Assembly: GCF_013386765.1 (NCBI RefSeq)
Contig: NZ_JACARE010000011.1
Span: forward strand, 1-44,234
Direction: 5' to 3'
DNA: 44,234 nt
Source: Pseudomonas yamanorum
Lineage (GTDB): Bacteria > Pseudomonadota > Gammaproteobacteria > Pseudomonadales > Pseudomonadaceae
The position numbers and the translations under genes were made by a program. Shown here piece after piece: positions 34,299-42,650 of this stretch (positions are counted from its first letter, which is position 1; every line of letters starts with the position of its first letter). The notes under the pieces are model-generated. The model was not told the origin of the DNA, made no database searches, and was given only the letters and a program-made list of their open reading frames with translations.

Positions 34299-34322
34299 CC
34301 AACCAAGCACTTGCTTGGGTGG
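34299..34322. promoter_or_regulatory. 24-nt palindrome (candidate TetR-type operator) upstream of the acyl-CoA ligase
   Basis: The core CCAAGCA-CT-TGCTTGG is a perfect 7+2+7 inverted repeat. It extends outward to CCAA / GTGG with one mismatch, giving 11 paired bases per arm. It lies 30 nt upstream of the ligase start codon. The form (two G/C-rich 7-mers around 2 nt) is usual for TetR-family repressors, which often control acyl-CoA ligase operons. No such regulator gene is in the window. Confidence 0.7.
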
Positions 34323-34364
34323 ACTATTTCATGGGAGCGCGGGGGGTGCAAGTTCTGAAGTTTT

Positions 34365-34567
34365 GGGGGTATATCCGTTGCTGCGGTCAGGGCTGCTATG
34401 GGTTCCGCTCTTACAGCGGCTCACTTTTGAACAGCCGGAATGCCGGCCCAGTCAAAAGTAAGCAGAACGCTCTTGCCCCACCACTCGGCACCTCGCTAAG
34501 GCTCGGTGTGCCCGAACGCAGGCAGCGTGGTTTAACGGGGCGCCTAAGATCAAGATCAAAAGCTACA
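34365..34567 (+). repeat. Long dispersed repeat, plus-strand copy
   Basis: The blocks TATATCCGTTGCTGCGGTC, TTACAGCGGCTCACTTTTG, CCACCACTCGGCACCTCGCT and AACGGGGCGCCTAAGATC are shared in order with the copy at 43964-44234. Compared with that copy, about 94 nt of hairpin-rich sequence are missing between GCAGGCAG and CGTGG. No ORF is supported. It lies just upstream of the acyl-CoA ligase promoter region. The 34303-34885 gap without genes is filled by this repeat, a REPIN and an inverted partner. Confidence 0.85.
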
Positions 34568-34581
34568 GCGGGCACGATCCC

Positions 34582-34683
34582 CTGTAGGAGCTGGCTTGCC
34601 GGCGATGGTCGTTAACGATGAAGCTGGCATCCTGAATGAACGCGGCGCTCTCAGGTTCTTCGCCGGCAAGCCGGCTCCTACAG
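34582..34683. repeat. REPIN of a second type (GTAGGAGC)
   Basis: CTGTAGGAG and CTCCTACAG are the ends of inverted arms that continue inward to GGCTTGCCGGCGA and its complement TCGCCGGCAAGCC. Arm sequence differs from the GTGGGAGC REPINs elsewhere in the window. It sits between two inverted copies of the long repeat. Confidence 0.85.
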
Positions 34684-34739
34684 AAAAGCGGCTTTTGCCT
34701 TTGCTTCTAACACTCAGGTCGGCTTTCAGGCCGCCGTGC

Positions 34740-34860
34740 TCTTGATCTGCGGGCCCCGTTAACCACGATGGCCTTCGTTCCGGCATTCCGGGCGTTTGCC
34801 AAAAGTGACCCGCTGTAAGAGCGGATCCCTAAGTGGCCGTTACCGCAGGAATGGATATGT
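34740..34860 (-). repeat. Long dispersed repeat, inverted partner copy
   Basis: Read on the minus strand it has CATATCCATTCCTGCGGTAA, CCGCTCTTACAGCGGGTCAC, CGGAATGCCGGAAC and GTTAACGGGGCCCGCAGATC, matching the plus-strand copy at 34365 in order but diverged. The pair forms an approximately 500-nt unit with inverted ends. No ORF is supported. Confidence 0.75.
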
Positions 34861-34885
34861 ACTCAATACCAAACCCAATCCCCAC

Positions 34886-35335
34886 CTAAGGATTCCGAAC
34901 CCCCAAAAGACTCATCAACCCAGCCAAAGGAAAATCCCCCTCCAGCTCCGCCAAACTCGCCGTACTCATAGGCTGCGGCTGCCGCAAATGCCCATGCTGC
35001 AAATAACTGATCAGCCCGCCCACAAACGGCTGATGGCTAACCAGCAACACATCATCGTCATTGTCGAGATGCTTGAGCACCTCCAGCGGATTACTCTCCG
35101 GCGTCAACCAGGGCACCGTCCGAACCTCGGGCTCAAACCCCAACGCCTCCCGCACCAACTGCGCGGTCTGCTGCGCCCGCACATAAGGGCTGGCAATAAT
35201 CGCCCGCACAGGCTGCCCAATCAGATGCGCCGCACTGCGCAAAACCTCTTCGCGCCCATGGGCCGTGAGATTACGCTCCGCATCCGTGCGCGCATGCCCC
35301 TCGGCTTCACCGTGACGCAATACCCACACTTTCAT
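34886..35335 (-). CDS. sixA: Phosphohistidine phosphatase SixA
   Basis: 149 aa histidine-phosphatase fold. The catalytic RHGEAE motif has H8, and the second conserved His lies in LLVSHQPFVGG. In E. coli SixA removes phosphate from histidine phosphotransfer domains/PTS proteins. The start codon overlaps the stop of the DUF4389 gene (ATGA). The gene ends in the neighbourhood of the long repeat. A gene for a hybrid kinase, a possible source of phosphohistidine substrates, is encoded 5 kb away. Confidence 0.93.
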   Translation of the reverse strand: MKVWVLRHGEAEGHARTDAERNLTAHGREEVLRSAAHLIGQPVRAIIASPYVRAQQTAQLVREALGFEPEVRTVPWLTPESNPLEVLKHLDNDDDVLLVSHQPFVGGLISYLQHGHLRQPQPMSTASLAELEGDFPLAGLMSLLGVRNP

Positions 35336-35679
35336 AGCTTCGGTTCCTCATCACGCGCCGAATGCGGCGCCGGCGGCACGCTGTGAGCAGCCTCACCTTC
35401 AGGCTCGCGGGGCGTCGGCCAATCAGCAAACGGCCAAGGCTTCTGGTCACTGTGAAAACTGCCAAACCGCCCAATCTGCGCCAAAAACTGACTCAAGCTG
35501 TCACCAAAATTCATCAGCCCAAGGTTCGGCGCGCCGTACACCAGCCGGTAAACCAGTTGCACCACCACCAGCGCCCCCAGCAGAAACTGCGTCACTTGCC
35601 ACACCAGGGCAAACACCAGCATCCACAGGACACGCAGGCCGATGGATTCGTACTTGGGTGCTGCTTTCGGATCGTTCAT
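35332..35679 (-). CDS. DUF4389-type membrane protein
   Basis: 115 aa. One long hydrophobic region (about residues 15-45, ALVWQVTQFLLGALVVVQLV) is followed by a conserved LVYGAPNLGLMNFGDSLSQF stretch and the KPWPFADWP motif, which I recall from DUF4389. The function is unknown. ATG at 35679 follows GAGGA by 8 nt; a longer frame to 35724 overlaps gpsA. It is the middle gene of gpsA-DUF4389-sixA, with a 10-nt gap from gpsA and an ATGA overlap with sixA. Confidence 0.88.
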   Translation of the reverse strand: MNDPKAAPKYESIGLRVLWMLVFALVWQVTQFLLGALVVVQLVYRLVYGAPNLGLMNFGDSLSQFLAQIGRFGSFHSDQKPWPFADWPTPREPEGEAAHSVPPAPHSARDEEPKL

Positions 35680-35689
35680 CGCGCGTTCC

Positions 35690-36715
35690 TCAGTTGAAAC
35701 CACTGGTGGAAATAAAGTCGACATCGGTTTTCGGCTCAGCCCGCATCAGCAACTCGATAACCTGATTCAGGGTACGCCCCTCAAACAGGATCGCATGCAA
35801 ACCGGCCACCAACGGCATGTACACCCCGACTTCCTGGGACTTGGCCTTCAGCACCTTCAAGGTGTTGACGCCTTCAGCCACCTCGCCCAAACGGGTGACG
35901 GCGTCTTCCAGGCTCAGGCCCTGGCCGAGGGCGAAACCTACCTGATAGTTGCGGCTTTTCGGTGACGAGCAGGTAACGATCAGGTCGCCCACGCCCGCCA
36001 GGCCAAGGAAGGTCATCGGGTTGGCGCCCTGGTTGACCGCAAACCGGGTCATCTCGGCCAAGGCACGGGTGATCAGCATGCTCTTGGTGTTTTCGCCCAT
36101 GCCCAGCGCCACGGCCATGCCGGCGATGATCGCGTAGACGTTTTTCAACGCCCCGCCCAGTTCGACGCCGAAGCGGTCGGCACTGGCGTACACGCGGAAG
36201 GTGCGACCGTGCAGCACTTCCTGCACCCGCTCGCAAAGTTCTTCGTCTTCACTGGCGATCACGGTGGCGGTCAGTGCGTGCTCAGCCACTTCCCGCGCCA
36301 GGTTCGGGCCCGACAACACGCCAATACGCGCTTCGGGGGCGATTTCTTCAAGGATTTCGCTCATCAACTTGAAGGTGTGCGCCTCGATGCCCTTGGTCAG
36401 GCTCACCAGCAGCTTGCCCGCCAGACGCTCGGCATGGGGCGCCAGCACCGAACGCAAGGCGCTGGACGGCAGCGCGACAAAGCACAGGTCGCACTCGTTC
36501 AGCGTCGCCAGCAAATCAGTCACCGGCTCCACGGCCGGCAGAATCTTGATGCCTTTAAGGTAACGGGGGTTTTCCCGGTTGACCCGAATGGCCTCGGCTT
36601 GCTCGGGGTCACGCATCCATTGACGCACCTGATGACCATTTTCAGCCAGCAGATTAGCCACGGCGGTACCAAAACTTCCGCCTCCCAGGACCGCAATAGG
36701 GCGCTGTTCAGTCAT
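35690..36715 (-). CDS. gpsA: Glycerol-3-phosphate dehydrogenase [NAD(P)+]
   Basis: 341 aa. The N-terminal dinucleotide-binding motif [10 protein letters not shown] (11-20), the catalytic Lys region in [13 protein letters not shown] and the conserved [12 protein letters not shown] are present. It reduces dihydroxyacetone phosphate to sn-glycerol 3-phosphate, the start of phospholipid synthesis. ATG at 36715 gives the usual length; the frame is open to 36856 without support. It heads the gpsA-DUF4389-sixA operon, and fabAB lies 5.4 kb away on the other strand. Confidence 0.96.
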   Translation of the reverse strand: MTEQRPIAVLGGGSFGTAVANLLAENGHQVRQWMRDPEQAEAIRVNRENPRYLKGIKILPAVEPVTDLLATLNECDLCFVALPSSALRSVLAPHAERLAGKLLVSLTKGIEAHTFKLMSEILEEIAPEARIGVLSGPNLAREVAEHALTATVIASEDEELCERVQEVLHGRTFRVYASADRFGVELGGALKNVYAIIAGMAVALGMGENTKSMLITRALAEMTRFAVNQGANPMTFLGLAGVGDLIVTCSSPKSRNYQVGFALGQGLSLEDAVTRLGEVAEGVNTLKVLKAKSQEVGVYMPLVAGLHAILFEGRTLNQVIELLMRAEPKTDVDFISTSGFN

Positions 36716-36752
36716 ATGCAATCCGTTAATCCATAGCAGTGGCGATGGCCGC

Positions 36753-36758
36753 ATTATA
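36753..36758 (-). promoter_or_regulatory. -10 element for gpsA
   Basis: TATAAT on the minus strand, 38 nt upstream of the gpsA start codon. A TTGACG lies upstream but at 29 nt spacing, too far to be its -35, so only the -10 is well supported. Confidence 0.5.
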
Positions 36759-36910
36759 CGGAGCGACCCGCCTGCGGCCAGCCCCTGCGTCAATTCAAAC
36801 GCTCGTCGGAAAATGCGACATTTGTGCGAAGTAATTACAGGGCCGACGACTGGCAAACGGCCCCACCTCAGTTAACATGGGCGGCTATCCGTAATTATCA
36901 AGGCCGTGCC

Positions 36911-39043
36911 GTGTCTTTGGGCCCTCCTCCTCGCTCATCCCTTTTGCTGACGTTGTTGTGCATGCCGTGGTGCAGTGCTCCGTTGCTGGCCGACGATCTG
37001 TTCCTCGACAGCCAACCGCTGCCGCAGGTGCTGACTGCCACCCGCCTCAAGCAATCGGCCGCCGCCGTGCCCGGCAGCATGACGGTGATCGACAGCGAGC
37101 TGATCAAGGCCAGCGGCGCGCGGGACATCCCGGAACTGCTGCGCCTGGTGCCAGGGATGATGGTCGGCTACACCACCGGCAACCAGGCCGCCGTGAATTA
37201 CCACGGCACCCAGGCGGGCGACGCCCGGCGCATGCAGGTGCTGATCGACGGTCGCTCGGTGTACCGCGCGGGCCTGGCGACGGTGGACTGGAGCGATATC
37301 CCGGTGGCCCTCGAAGACATCGACCGCATCGAAGTCTTCCGCGGCCCCAACACCGTCAGCTATGGCGCCAACGCGCTGATGGCCGTCGTCAACATCCTCA
37401 CCCGCTCGCCGGCCAACAGCCACGGCACCCGCATGAAACTTACCCAGGGCGGCCGCGGGATCAACGACTGGTACGCCAGCCAAGGCATGGGCTGGGAAAC
37501 CGGCGACCTGCGCCTCTCGCTGTCCGGCCAACAGGACGATGGCTTTGACAGCGACCGCGTGGGCGCCGACCGCCGCGACAGCCGTCGCCTGAGCCGCTTC
37601 AGCCTGGCCGTGAGCCAGACCCTGAACGCGCAACAAAGCATCGACTGGCAACTGGATGCCAAGGAAGGCACCAACCAACGCCCGTATACCTACCAACCGG
37701 TGTTCGACGGGATTACCGAAGGCGGTACCAATTCCGACGTCAGCGCCAAGGACTACGCCGGTTCCCTGCGCTGGAACTTCGATTTCAACCCCGATCACAG
37801 CCTGTATATCCAGGGTTCGGCCCAGCAATGGGATCGCCGGCAGATCTGGCGCGCGTGCGATGCCAAGGTATCGTTCAGCCCGGAGCTGACCCAGTTGTGG
37901 CAGCTCAACCCCAACTATGCCGAGCGGCTGGCGCGGCACATGGATGCGTTCAGCAACGGTTCGGCGCCACCCGGCAGTGCCGCCGAACAGGCATTGGGCA
38001 ATCAGGTCCTGGATCAATGGCGTAATGGCGCGAACCAGAGCGTCTGCGGCAACATCGACCAAAGCACCAAGGAAAGCCGCTACGACCTGGAGCTGCAAGA
38101 CACCCTCAGCCTGTCCGACAGCCTGCGCCTGGTCAGCGGCATGAATTACCGCTACGACCGCGCCGACTCCGACACCTACTTCAACGGCACTATTGACGAC
38201 ACCACCTGGCGCCTGTTCGGCCACCTGGAGTGGCGCGCCAGCGAACACTGGCTGCTGCAGGGCGGCGCGATGTACGAAGACACCCACCTGAGCGGCAACT
38301 CGCTGACGCCCCGGGTGGCCGTCAACTACCTGATCAACCCGCGCCACGGCCTGCGCGCGGTGTACTCCGAAGCCATCCGCTCCCCGGACATGTTCGAGAA
38401 CAACGTCAACTGGAGCTACCGCGTCACCAACCTCAGCTCGCCGGCCTACGGCCAGAACTCCGGGCAATACTTCGTGGTGACCCGCGGCCCGGGCAACCTC
38501 GACAAAGAGCTGATGCGCTCCCGGGAACTGGGCTACAACGGCTTTTTTGCCGACATCGGGCTGAACGTGGACGTGAAGCTGTTCTACGACGAAATCAGCG
38601 ACATGGTCAGCGAGCCGCTGCGCAACAACCAGTACATCGCCAGTAACTCGAACAGCTCGCGCTTTACCGGCACCGAAACCCAGCTCGACTGGCACATGAG
38701 CACCGCCGACCGGCTGCGTGTCACCTATGCTTATGTGGATGCCAGCGCCACCAACCCGCTGGACAAACAGCAAACCGCCCGCAACAGCGGCTCGGCCGGC
38801 TGGATGCGGGAATGGGGCCATGGCTGGTCCAGCGCGGTGTTCTACTATGGCGACGACGCGCTCAACCAGTATCGCTTCGAACGGGTCGACCTGCGGGTGG
38901 CCAAGCGCATTGCCCTGGGCAAAGCCAACGTGGAGCTGGCCGGCATGTTGCAACAACGGCTCGACAATCAGCCCACCACCTGGCCCGACAACAACTATGA
39001 CCAGCGCCACGTGCTCTACTTCAGTGCGGAGTTAGAGTTCTAG
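36911..39043 (+). CDS. TonB-dependent receptor heading a receptor / binding protein / hybrid kinase cassette
   Basis: 710 aa from GTG at 36911. A signal peptide of about 27 residues (ends APLLA) is followed by a likely TonB box (PQVLTATRL), a plug (about 50-160, with DIPELLRLVPGM, VLIDGRSVYR and RIEVFRGPNTVSYGANAL) and a barrel ending in aromatic Phe (SAELEF). No STN signalling domain. The GTG follows AAGG and gives a clean signal peptide; the frame is open to 36824. The next gene starts 1 nt after the stop. The co-transcribed partners suggest it delivers a ligand for sensing rather than nutrition only. Confidence 0.9.
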   Translation: MSLGPPPRSSLLLTLLCMPWCSAPLLADDLFLDSQPLPQVLTATRLKQSAAAVPGSMTVIDSELIKASGARDIPELLRLVPGMMVGYTTGNQAAVNYHGTQAGDARRMQVLIDGRSVYRAGLATVDWSDIPVALEDIDRIEVFRGPNTVSYGANALMAVVNILTRSPANSHGTRMKLTQGGRGINDWYASQGMGWETGDLRLSLSGQQDDGFDSDRVGADRRDSRRLSRFSLAVSQTLNAQQSIDWQLDAKEGTNQRPYTYQPVFDGITEGGTNSDVSAKDYAGSLRWNFDFNPDHSLYIQGSAQQWDRRQIWRACDAKVSFSPELTQLWQLNPNYAERLARHMDAFSNGSAPPGSAAEQALGNQVLDQWRNGANQSVCGNIDQSTKESRYDLELQDTLSLSDSLRLVSGMNYRYDRADSDTYFNGTIDDTTWRLFGHLEWRASEHWLLQGGAMYEDTHLSGNSLTPRVAVNYLINPRHGLRAVYSEAIRSPDMFENNVNWSYRVTNLSSPAYGQNSGQYFVVTRGPGNLDKELMRSRELGYNGFFADIGLNVDVKLFYDEISDMVSEPLRNNQYIASNSNSSRFTGTETQLDWHMSTADRLRVTYAYVDASATNPLDKQQTARNSGSAGWMREWGHGWSSAVFYYGDDALNQYRFERVDLRVAKRIALGKANVELAGMLQQRLDNQPTTWPDNNYDQRHVLYFSAELEF

Positions 39044-39044
39044 C

Positions 39045-39977
39045 ATGAACCGCGCCCCGTCACGGATGACCCTCTCCTTTACCGCCCGACTCTGGCGGTG
39101 CTGTGTGTTGCTTGGGATTTTATGGTTTGCCGCCCCGGCATGGGCGGCGGACATCCTGCTGACCGCCGAAGAAGATGGCCCGGGCGTACAAACCTTCGTG
39201 CAGGCCCTGGCCCGACAGCGCCCCGAAGACAGCGTGAAATTCACTCCGCTCAAGGACCTCCCCGCCCCCGCACACTTGCCCACCAGCACCCGCCTGATCC
39301 TGCTGGACCTGCCCAGCCTCGACTGGCGCCTGCAAGACACCCAGGGCCCGCCGACACTGGTGCTGCGCATCAGCCGCCTGCAAGCCCGCCAGCGCCTGGG
39401 GGACAGCTTGCCGGCGAAGATCAGCCTGTTATGGAGCGACCCGCCACTGGACCGCCAACTGCGCCTGATCATCGGCATCCTGCCCCAGGCCCGGCGCATC
39501 GGCGTGCTCTATGGCATCGACAGCGAATTCCTGCTCAGGGAGCTGCGCCAGTACGCAGCGCCCATGGGCCTTGAGATCGTGCCCCAGCTTTGGGACAACA
39601 TTAATGACAGTCGCCCGCTGCAAAGCCTGTTCAAGAGCAGCGACGTTCTGCTGGGTCTGGACGATCCCCAGTTGTACAACCCGAAAACCGCAAAAAACCT
39701 GCTGCTCAGCAGCTACGCGAGGCAATTGCCGCTGGTCGGGCCCAACGCCGGGTTCGTCAAGGCCGGCAGCCTGGCCAGCACCTACAGCGATCAGACCGAC
39801 TGGCTGAACGTACTCGACCGGCTGCTGGACCATGCACCGTCCAGCTGGCCGCGCTCGCTTTACCCGGAACGCTTCAAAGTCGTGGGCAACCCGCAGGTTG
39901 CGCGCTCACTGGGAATCGAACAGGTGGACGAAACCAACGTCGCCGCCCGCCTGGCCGAAGGAGAAAAACGCCCATGA
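39045..39977 (+). CDS. Periplasmic substrate-binding protein (ABC_sub_bind type)
   Basis: 310 aa. A long signal peptide ends at PAWAA (about residue 36). The mature protein has the two-lobe periplasmic-binding fold of the group I recall as PF04392, with GILPQARRIGVLYGID between lobes and DVLLGLDDPQLYNPKT and PLVGPNAGFVKAGSL as characteristic stretches. There is no ABC permease or ATPase nearby, so it is probably a sensing or delivery protein for the adjacent hybrid kinase. It starts 1 nt after the receptor stop and overlaps the kinase start by 4 nt (ATGA). Confidence 0.87.
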   Translation: MNRAPSRMTLSFTARLWRCCVLLGILWFAAPAWAADILLTAEEDGPGVQTFVQALARQRPEDSVKFTPLKDLPAPAHLPTSTRLILLDLPSLDWRLQDTQGPPTLVLRISRLQARQRLGDSLPAKISLLWSDPPLDRQLRLIIGILPQARRIGVLYGIDSEFLLRELRQYAAPMGLEIVPQLWDNINDSRPLQSLFKSSDVLLGLDDPQLYNPKTAKNLLLSSYARQLPLVGPNAGFVKAGSLASTYSDQTDWLNVLDRLLDHAPSSWPRSLYPERFKVVGNPQVARSLGIEQVDETNVAARLAEGEKRP

Positions 39978-41875
39978 CCTTTCGTCGCCGTTGGGACATC
40001 AACACCCGAACCCAGCTCATTACCCTGGGCCCGGCACTCCTGCTGACGCTGCTGTTGATCAGCTTTTTTACCTTCGTACGGATCCAGGACTTGCGCCAGG
40101 AGCTGGACCACACCGGCCAATTGATCGCCAACCAACTGGCGCCGGCCACCGAATACGGGGTGATTTCCGGCAACAACGACGTGCTCGAAAGCCTGTTGCG
40201 GGCGACCCTGGCCACGCCCCATGTGCGCTTCCTGGAGATTCAGGACAGTTCCGAAAACATTCTGGTGTATGTCGAGCAGCCGTCGGAGAAGCACGATCGT
40301 TCGCTGTCGGTGAAAGTGTTCCAGGCGCCGATTCGTCTGCAACACATACAACTGGGCAATGACTTCTTCCAGGACAGCATCGCAGAGCCCAAGGCGCCCC
40401 GCGCGGATTACCTGGGGCGGGTGATTGTCGGCATGTCCAACGATGCGTTCAGTCAGCGCCAGCAGGAAATCCTGTTCAAGGCCGGGATTCTCGCGCTGTT
40501 CGCCCTGCTATTTACCTTCCTGCTGGCGCGGCGCCTGGCGGCCAGCCTGTCGCAGCCAATCAGTGCCATGGGCAATGCGGTCAAGGCTATCCAGCAGGGT
40601 GACTACCAGACGCCACTGCCCATCGTCGATGACTCGGAGTTGGGCGACCTGTCGCGCCACATCAATAACCTGGCCGACGGTTTGAACCAGGCCAGTCGCG
40701 AACAGCACCAGGCCATGGCCCAGTTGATCCAGACCCGCGAAGAAGCCGAACGGGCGAACAATGCCAAGTCGGACTTCCTGGCGATGATGAGCCATGAGTT
40801 GCGCACGCCGATGAACGGAGTGCTGGGCATGCTGCAACTGCTGGAAACCACCGACATGACCGAGGAGCAGACCGAGTACGCGGCGCTGGCCTCGGAGTCC
40901 ACCGAACACCTGCTCAAGGTGATCAACGACATCCTCGACTTCTCGCGCATCGAGCGCGCGGCGCTGGAGCTTGAACACATTCCGTTCGACCTGGTGGAGC
41001 TGATCAGCAGTTGCGCCCAGGCCTTCCAGCATTCCGCCCAGCAACGCGGCCTGGCGTTGGAGGTGCCGATCCCGCAGGGCCTGGGCTCACTGCAGGTACA
41101 AGGCGACCCGACCCGCATCCGGCAGATTCTGGTGAACCTGATCGGCAATGCACTGAAGTTTACCGAGCACGGCACCGTCACCGTCGAACCCCACTGGCAA
41201 ACGCTGGACCATGAATTGCTATGGTTCACCTGCACCGTGCGCGACAGCGGGATTGGCATTTCGGCCGAGCGCCTGGAATTGATGTTCGATGCGTTCCAGC
41301 AAGCCGACAGTTCCATTTCAAGACGTTACGGCGGCACCGGGCTCGGCTTGCCGATTGCCCGTACCCTGGCCGAACGCATGGGCGGCACCCTCCGCGCCCA
41401 GAGCGAAGAAGGCCAGGGCTCGGTGTTCACCCTGGAAATCCCGCTGGCGATCTATCAGCAGAGCCTGCCGGTGCTCGCGCCAAACGCTGAAGGCAGTGCC
41501 AGCACGGGCGAAGGGCGCAACGTGTTACTGGTGGAAGACAACCCGGTCAATCGCACCGTGGTGGAAGCCATGCTGCGCAGCCTGGGGTTCGAGGTGAGCA
41601 TCGCCACCGACGGTGCCGAAGCGATTCGCAGTGCCGAGAGCCTGATCTTTACCGCGATCCTGATGGACTGCCGACTTCCGGGCATCGATGGCTACGAGGC
41701 CACCCGGCAGATTCGCCAGTTGCCCGGGTGCGCCGACCTGCCGATCATTGCCCTCACCGCCAATGCCTTGCAGGGCGACCGCGAAGCCTGCCTGGCCGCA
41801 GGAATGAACGATTACCTGGCAAAGCCGTTCAAACGCACGGATTTGCAACAAATCCTACAACGATGGGTGCAATAG
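39974..41875 (+). CDS. Hybrid sensor histidine kinase (PA1611-like position)
   Basis: 633 aa. Membrane helices at about 17-36 and 168-186 enclose a periplasmic sensor region of about 130 residues. HAMP (187-240), HisKA with H274 in MMSHELRTPM, HATPase (QILVNLIGNALKFTEHG; DSGIGI; GGTGLGLPIAR) and a C-terminal receiver with D565 (MDCRLPG) follow. No Hpt domain, so phosphate must pass to a separate Hpt protein. It sits upstream of fabA, where P. aeruginosa has PA1611, a kinase reported to act with RetS and HptB; orthology is inferred from position. The ATG overlaps the binding-protein stop. Confidence 0.92.
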   Translation: MTFRRRWDINTRTQLITLGPALLLTLLLISFFTFVRIQDLRQELDHTGQLIANQLAPATEYGVISGNNDVLESLLRATLATPHVRFLEIQDSSENILVYVEQPSEKHDRSLSVKVFQAPIRLQHIQLGNDFFQDSIAEPKAPRADYLGRVIVGMSNDAFSQRQQEILFKAGILALFALLFTFLLARRLAASLSQPISAMGNAVKAIQQGDYQTPLPIVDDSELGDLSRHINNLADGLNQASREQHQAMAQLIQTREEAERANNAKSDFLAMMSHELRTPMNGVLGMLQLLETTDMTEEQTEYAALASESTEHLLKVINDILDFSRIERAALELEHIPFDLVELISSCAQAFQHSAQQRGLALEVPIPQGLGSLQVQGDPTRIRQILVNLIGNALKFTEHGTVTVEPHWQTLDHELLWFTCTVRDSGIGISAERLELMFDAFQQADSSISRRYGGTGLGLPIARTLAERMGGTLRAQSEEGQGSVFTLEIPLAIYQQSLPVLAPNAEGSASTGEGRNVLLVEDNPVNRTVVEAMLRSLGFEVSIATDGAEAIRSAESLIFTAILMDCRLPGIDGYEATRQIRQLPGCADLPIIALTANALQGDREACLAAGMNDYLAKPFKRTDLQQILQRWVQ

Positions 41876-41941
41876 CAGGCCGCCATCAGCCAACTGCGAC
41901 TGGCGTGAAAGACGAAAGTGCGGCAGTCTTAGGCACCCGAA

Positions 41942-41961
41942 CGGGCCCGTAAACCGGCCCG
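41942..41961 (+). terminator. Weak hairpin after the hybrid kinase gene
   Basis: CGGGCC and GGCCCG form a 6-bp stem with an 8-nt loop, 66 nt past the kinase stop, followed by GTTTATAATTT. It overlaps the likely fabA promoter. Weak as a terminator. Confidence 0.35.
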
Positions 41962-41964
41962 GTT

Positions 41965-41989
41965 TATAATTTCAGTGCACAAGTGTACA
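41965..41989 (+). promoter_or_regulatory. Candidate fabA promoter -10 and operator-like dyad
   Basis: A perfect TATAAT lies at 41965-41970, with no good -35. At 41976-41989, TGCACA-AG-TGTACA is a dyad with one mismatch in the arms, placed where it would overlap the transcription start. In P. aeruginosa fabAB is controlled by DesT, a TetR-family sensor of acyl-CoA; this site may be its counterpart. The rest of the 248-nt gap before fabA holds no ORF I can support. Confidence 0.4.
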
Positions 41990-42123
41990 TTCATGACCTT
42001 GACGCTGTGACTTTCACTACAACGCAATAGTCTATGTGTAGGCTGCCGACATGAGGCATGAACGCTTCAGTCGGCCGGGAAGATTTGCCCTGCCCTGCCG
42101 CATGGGATTATTGAGGAGCTCGC

Positions 42124-42639
42124 ATGACCAAACAAAACGCCTTTACTCGGGAAGACCTGCTGCGCTGCAGTCGCGGTGAGCTGTTCGGCCCAGGTAACGC
42201 GCAACTGCCCGCCCCGAACATGCTGATGGTGGATCGCATCACCCATATCAGCGAAGAGGGTGGCAAGTACGGCAAAGGTGAATTGGTCGCCGAGCTGGAT
42301 ATCACCCCTGACCTGTGGTTTTTCGCCTGCCATTTCGAAGGCGATCCGGTGATGCCGGGCTGCCTGGGCCTCGACGCCATGTGGCAGCTGGTTGGCTTCT
42401 ACCTGGGCTGGCAAGGCCTGCCGGGCCGCGGTCGCGCCCTGGGTTCGGGCGAAGTGAAGTTCTTTGGCCAGGTCCTGCCGACCGCCAAGAAAGTCACCTA
42501 CAACATTCAAATCAAGCGCGTCCTCAAGGGCAAGCTGAACCTGGCCATTGCCGATGGTTCGGTGACTGTCGACGGTCGCGAGATTTATACTGCCGAAGGC
42601 CTTCGGGTCGGCGTATTCACTTCCACTGACAACTTTTAA
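42124..42639 (+). CDS. fabA: 3-hydroxydecanoyl-ACP dehydratase/isomerase
   Basis: 171 aa, the bifunctional dehydratase that also isomerises trans-2- to cis-3-decenoyl-ACP, the branch point for anaerobic unsaturated fatty-acid synthesis. Catalytic H70 and D84 lie in [19 protein letters not shown]. The length equals E. coli FabA closely. GAGGAG is 5 nt before the ATG. fabB follows after 11 nt, forming the usual operon. It works with FabB and provides substrate for phospholipid synthesis started by GpsA nearby. Confidence 0.97.
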   Translation: MTKQNAFTREDLLRCSRGELFGPGNAQLPAPNMLMVDRITHISEEGGKYGKGELVAELDITPDLWFFACHFEGDPVMPGCLGLDAMWQLVGFYLGWQGLPGRGRALGSGEVKFFGQVLPTAKKVTYNIQIKRVLKGKLNLAIADGSVTVDGREIYTAEGLRVGVFTSTDNF

Positions 42640-42650
42640 GGGTTATCCGC

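Noticed and set aside
34268..34615. Plus-strand frame of 115 codons upstream of the acyl-CoA ligase
   Set aside because: It runs through the operator and the long repeat and is disrupted in the other repeat copies.
36876..36893. ATG GGC GGC TAT CCG TAA mini-ORF just before the second TonB receptor
   Set aside because: Only five codons with no ribosome-binding site; likely chance.
36935..39010. 691-codon minus-strand frame inside the second TonB receptor gene
   Set aside because: Same pattern as above; the plus-strand receptor has clear plug and barrel motifs.
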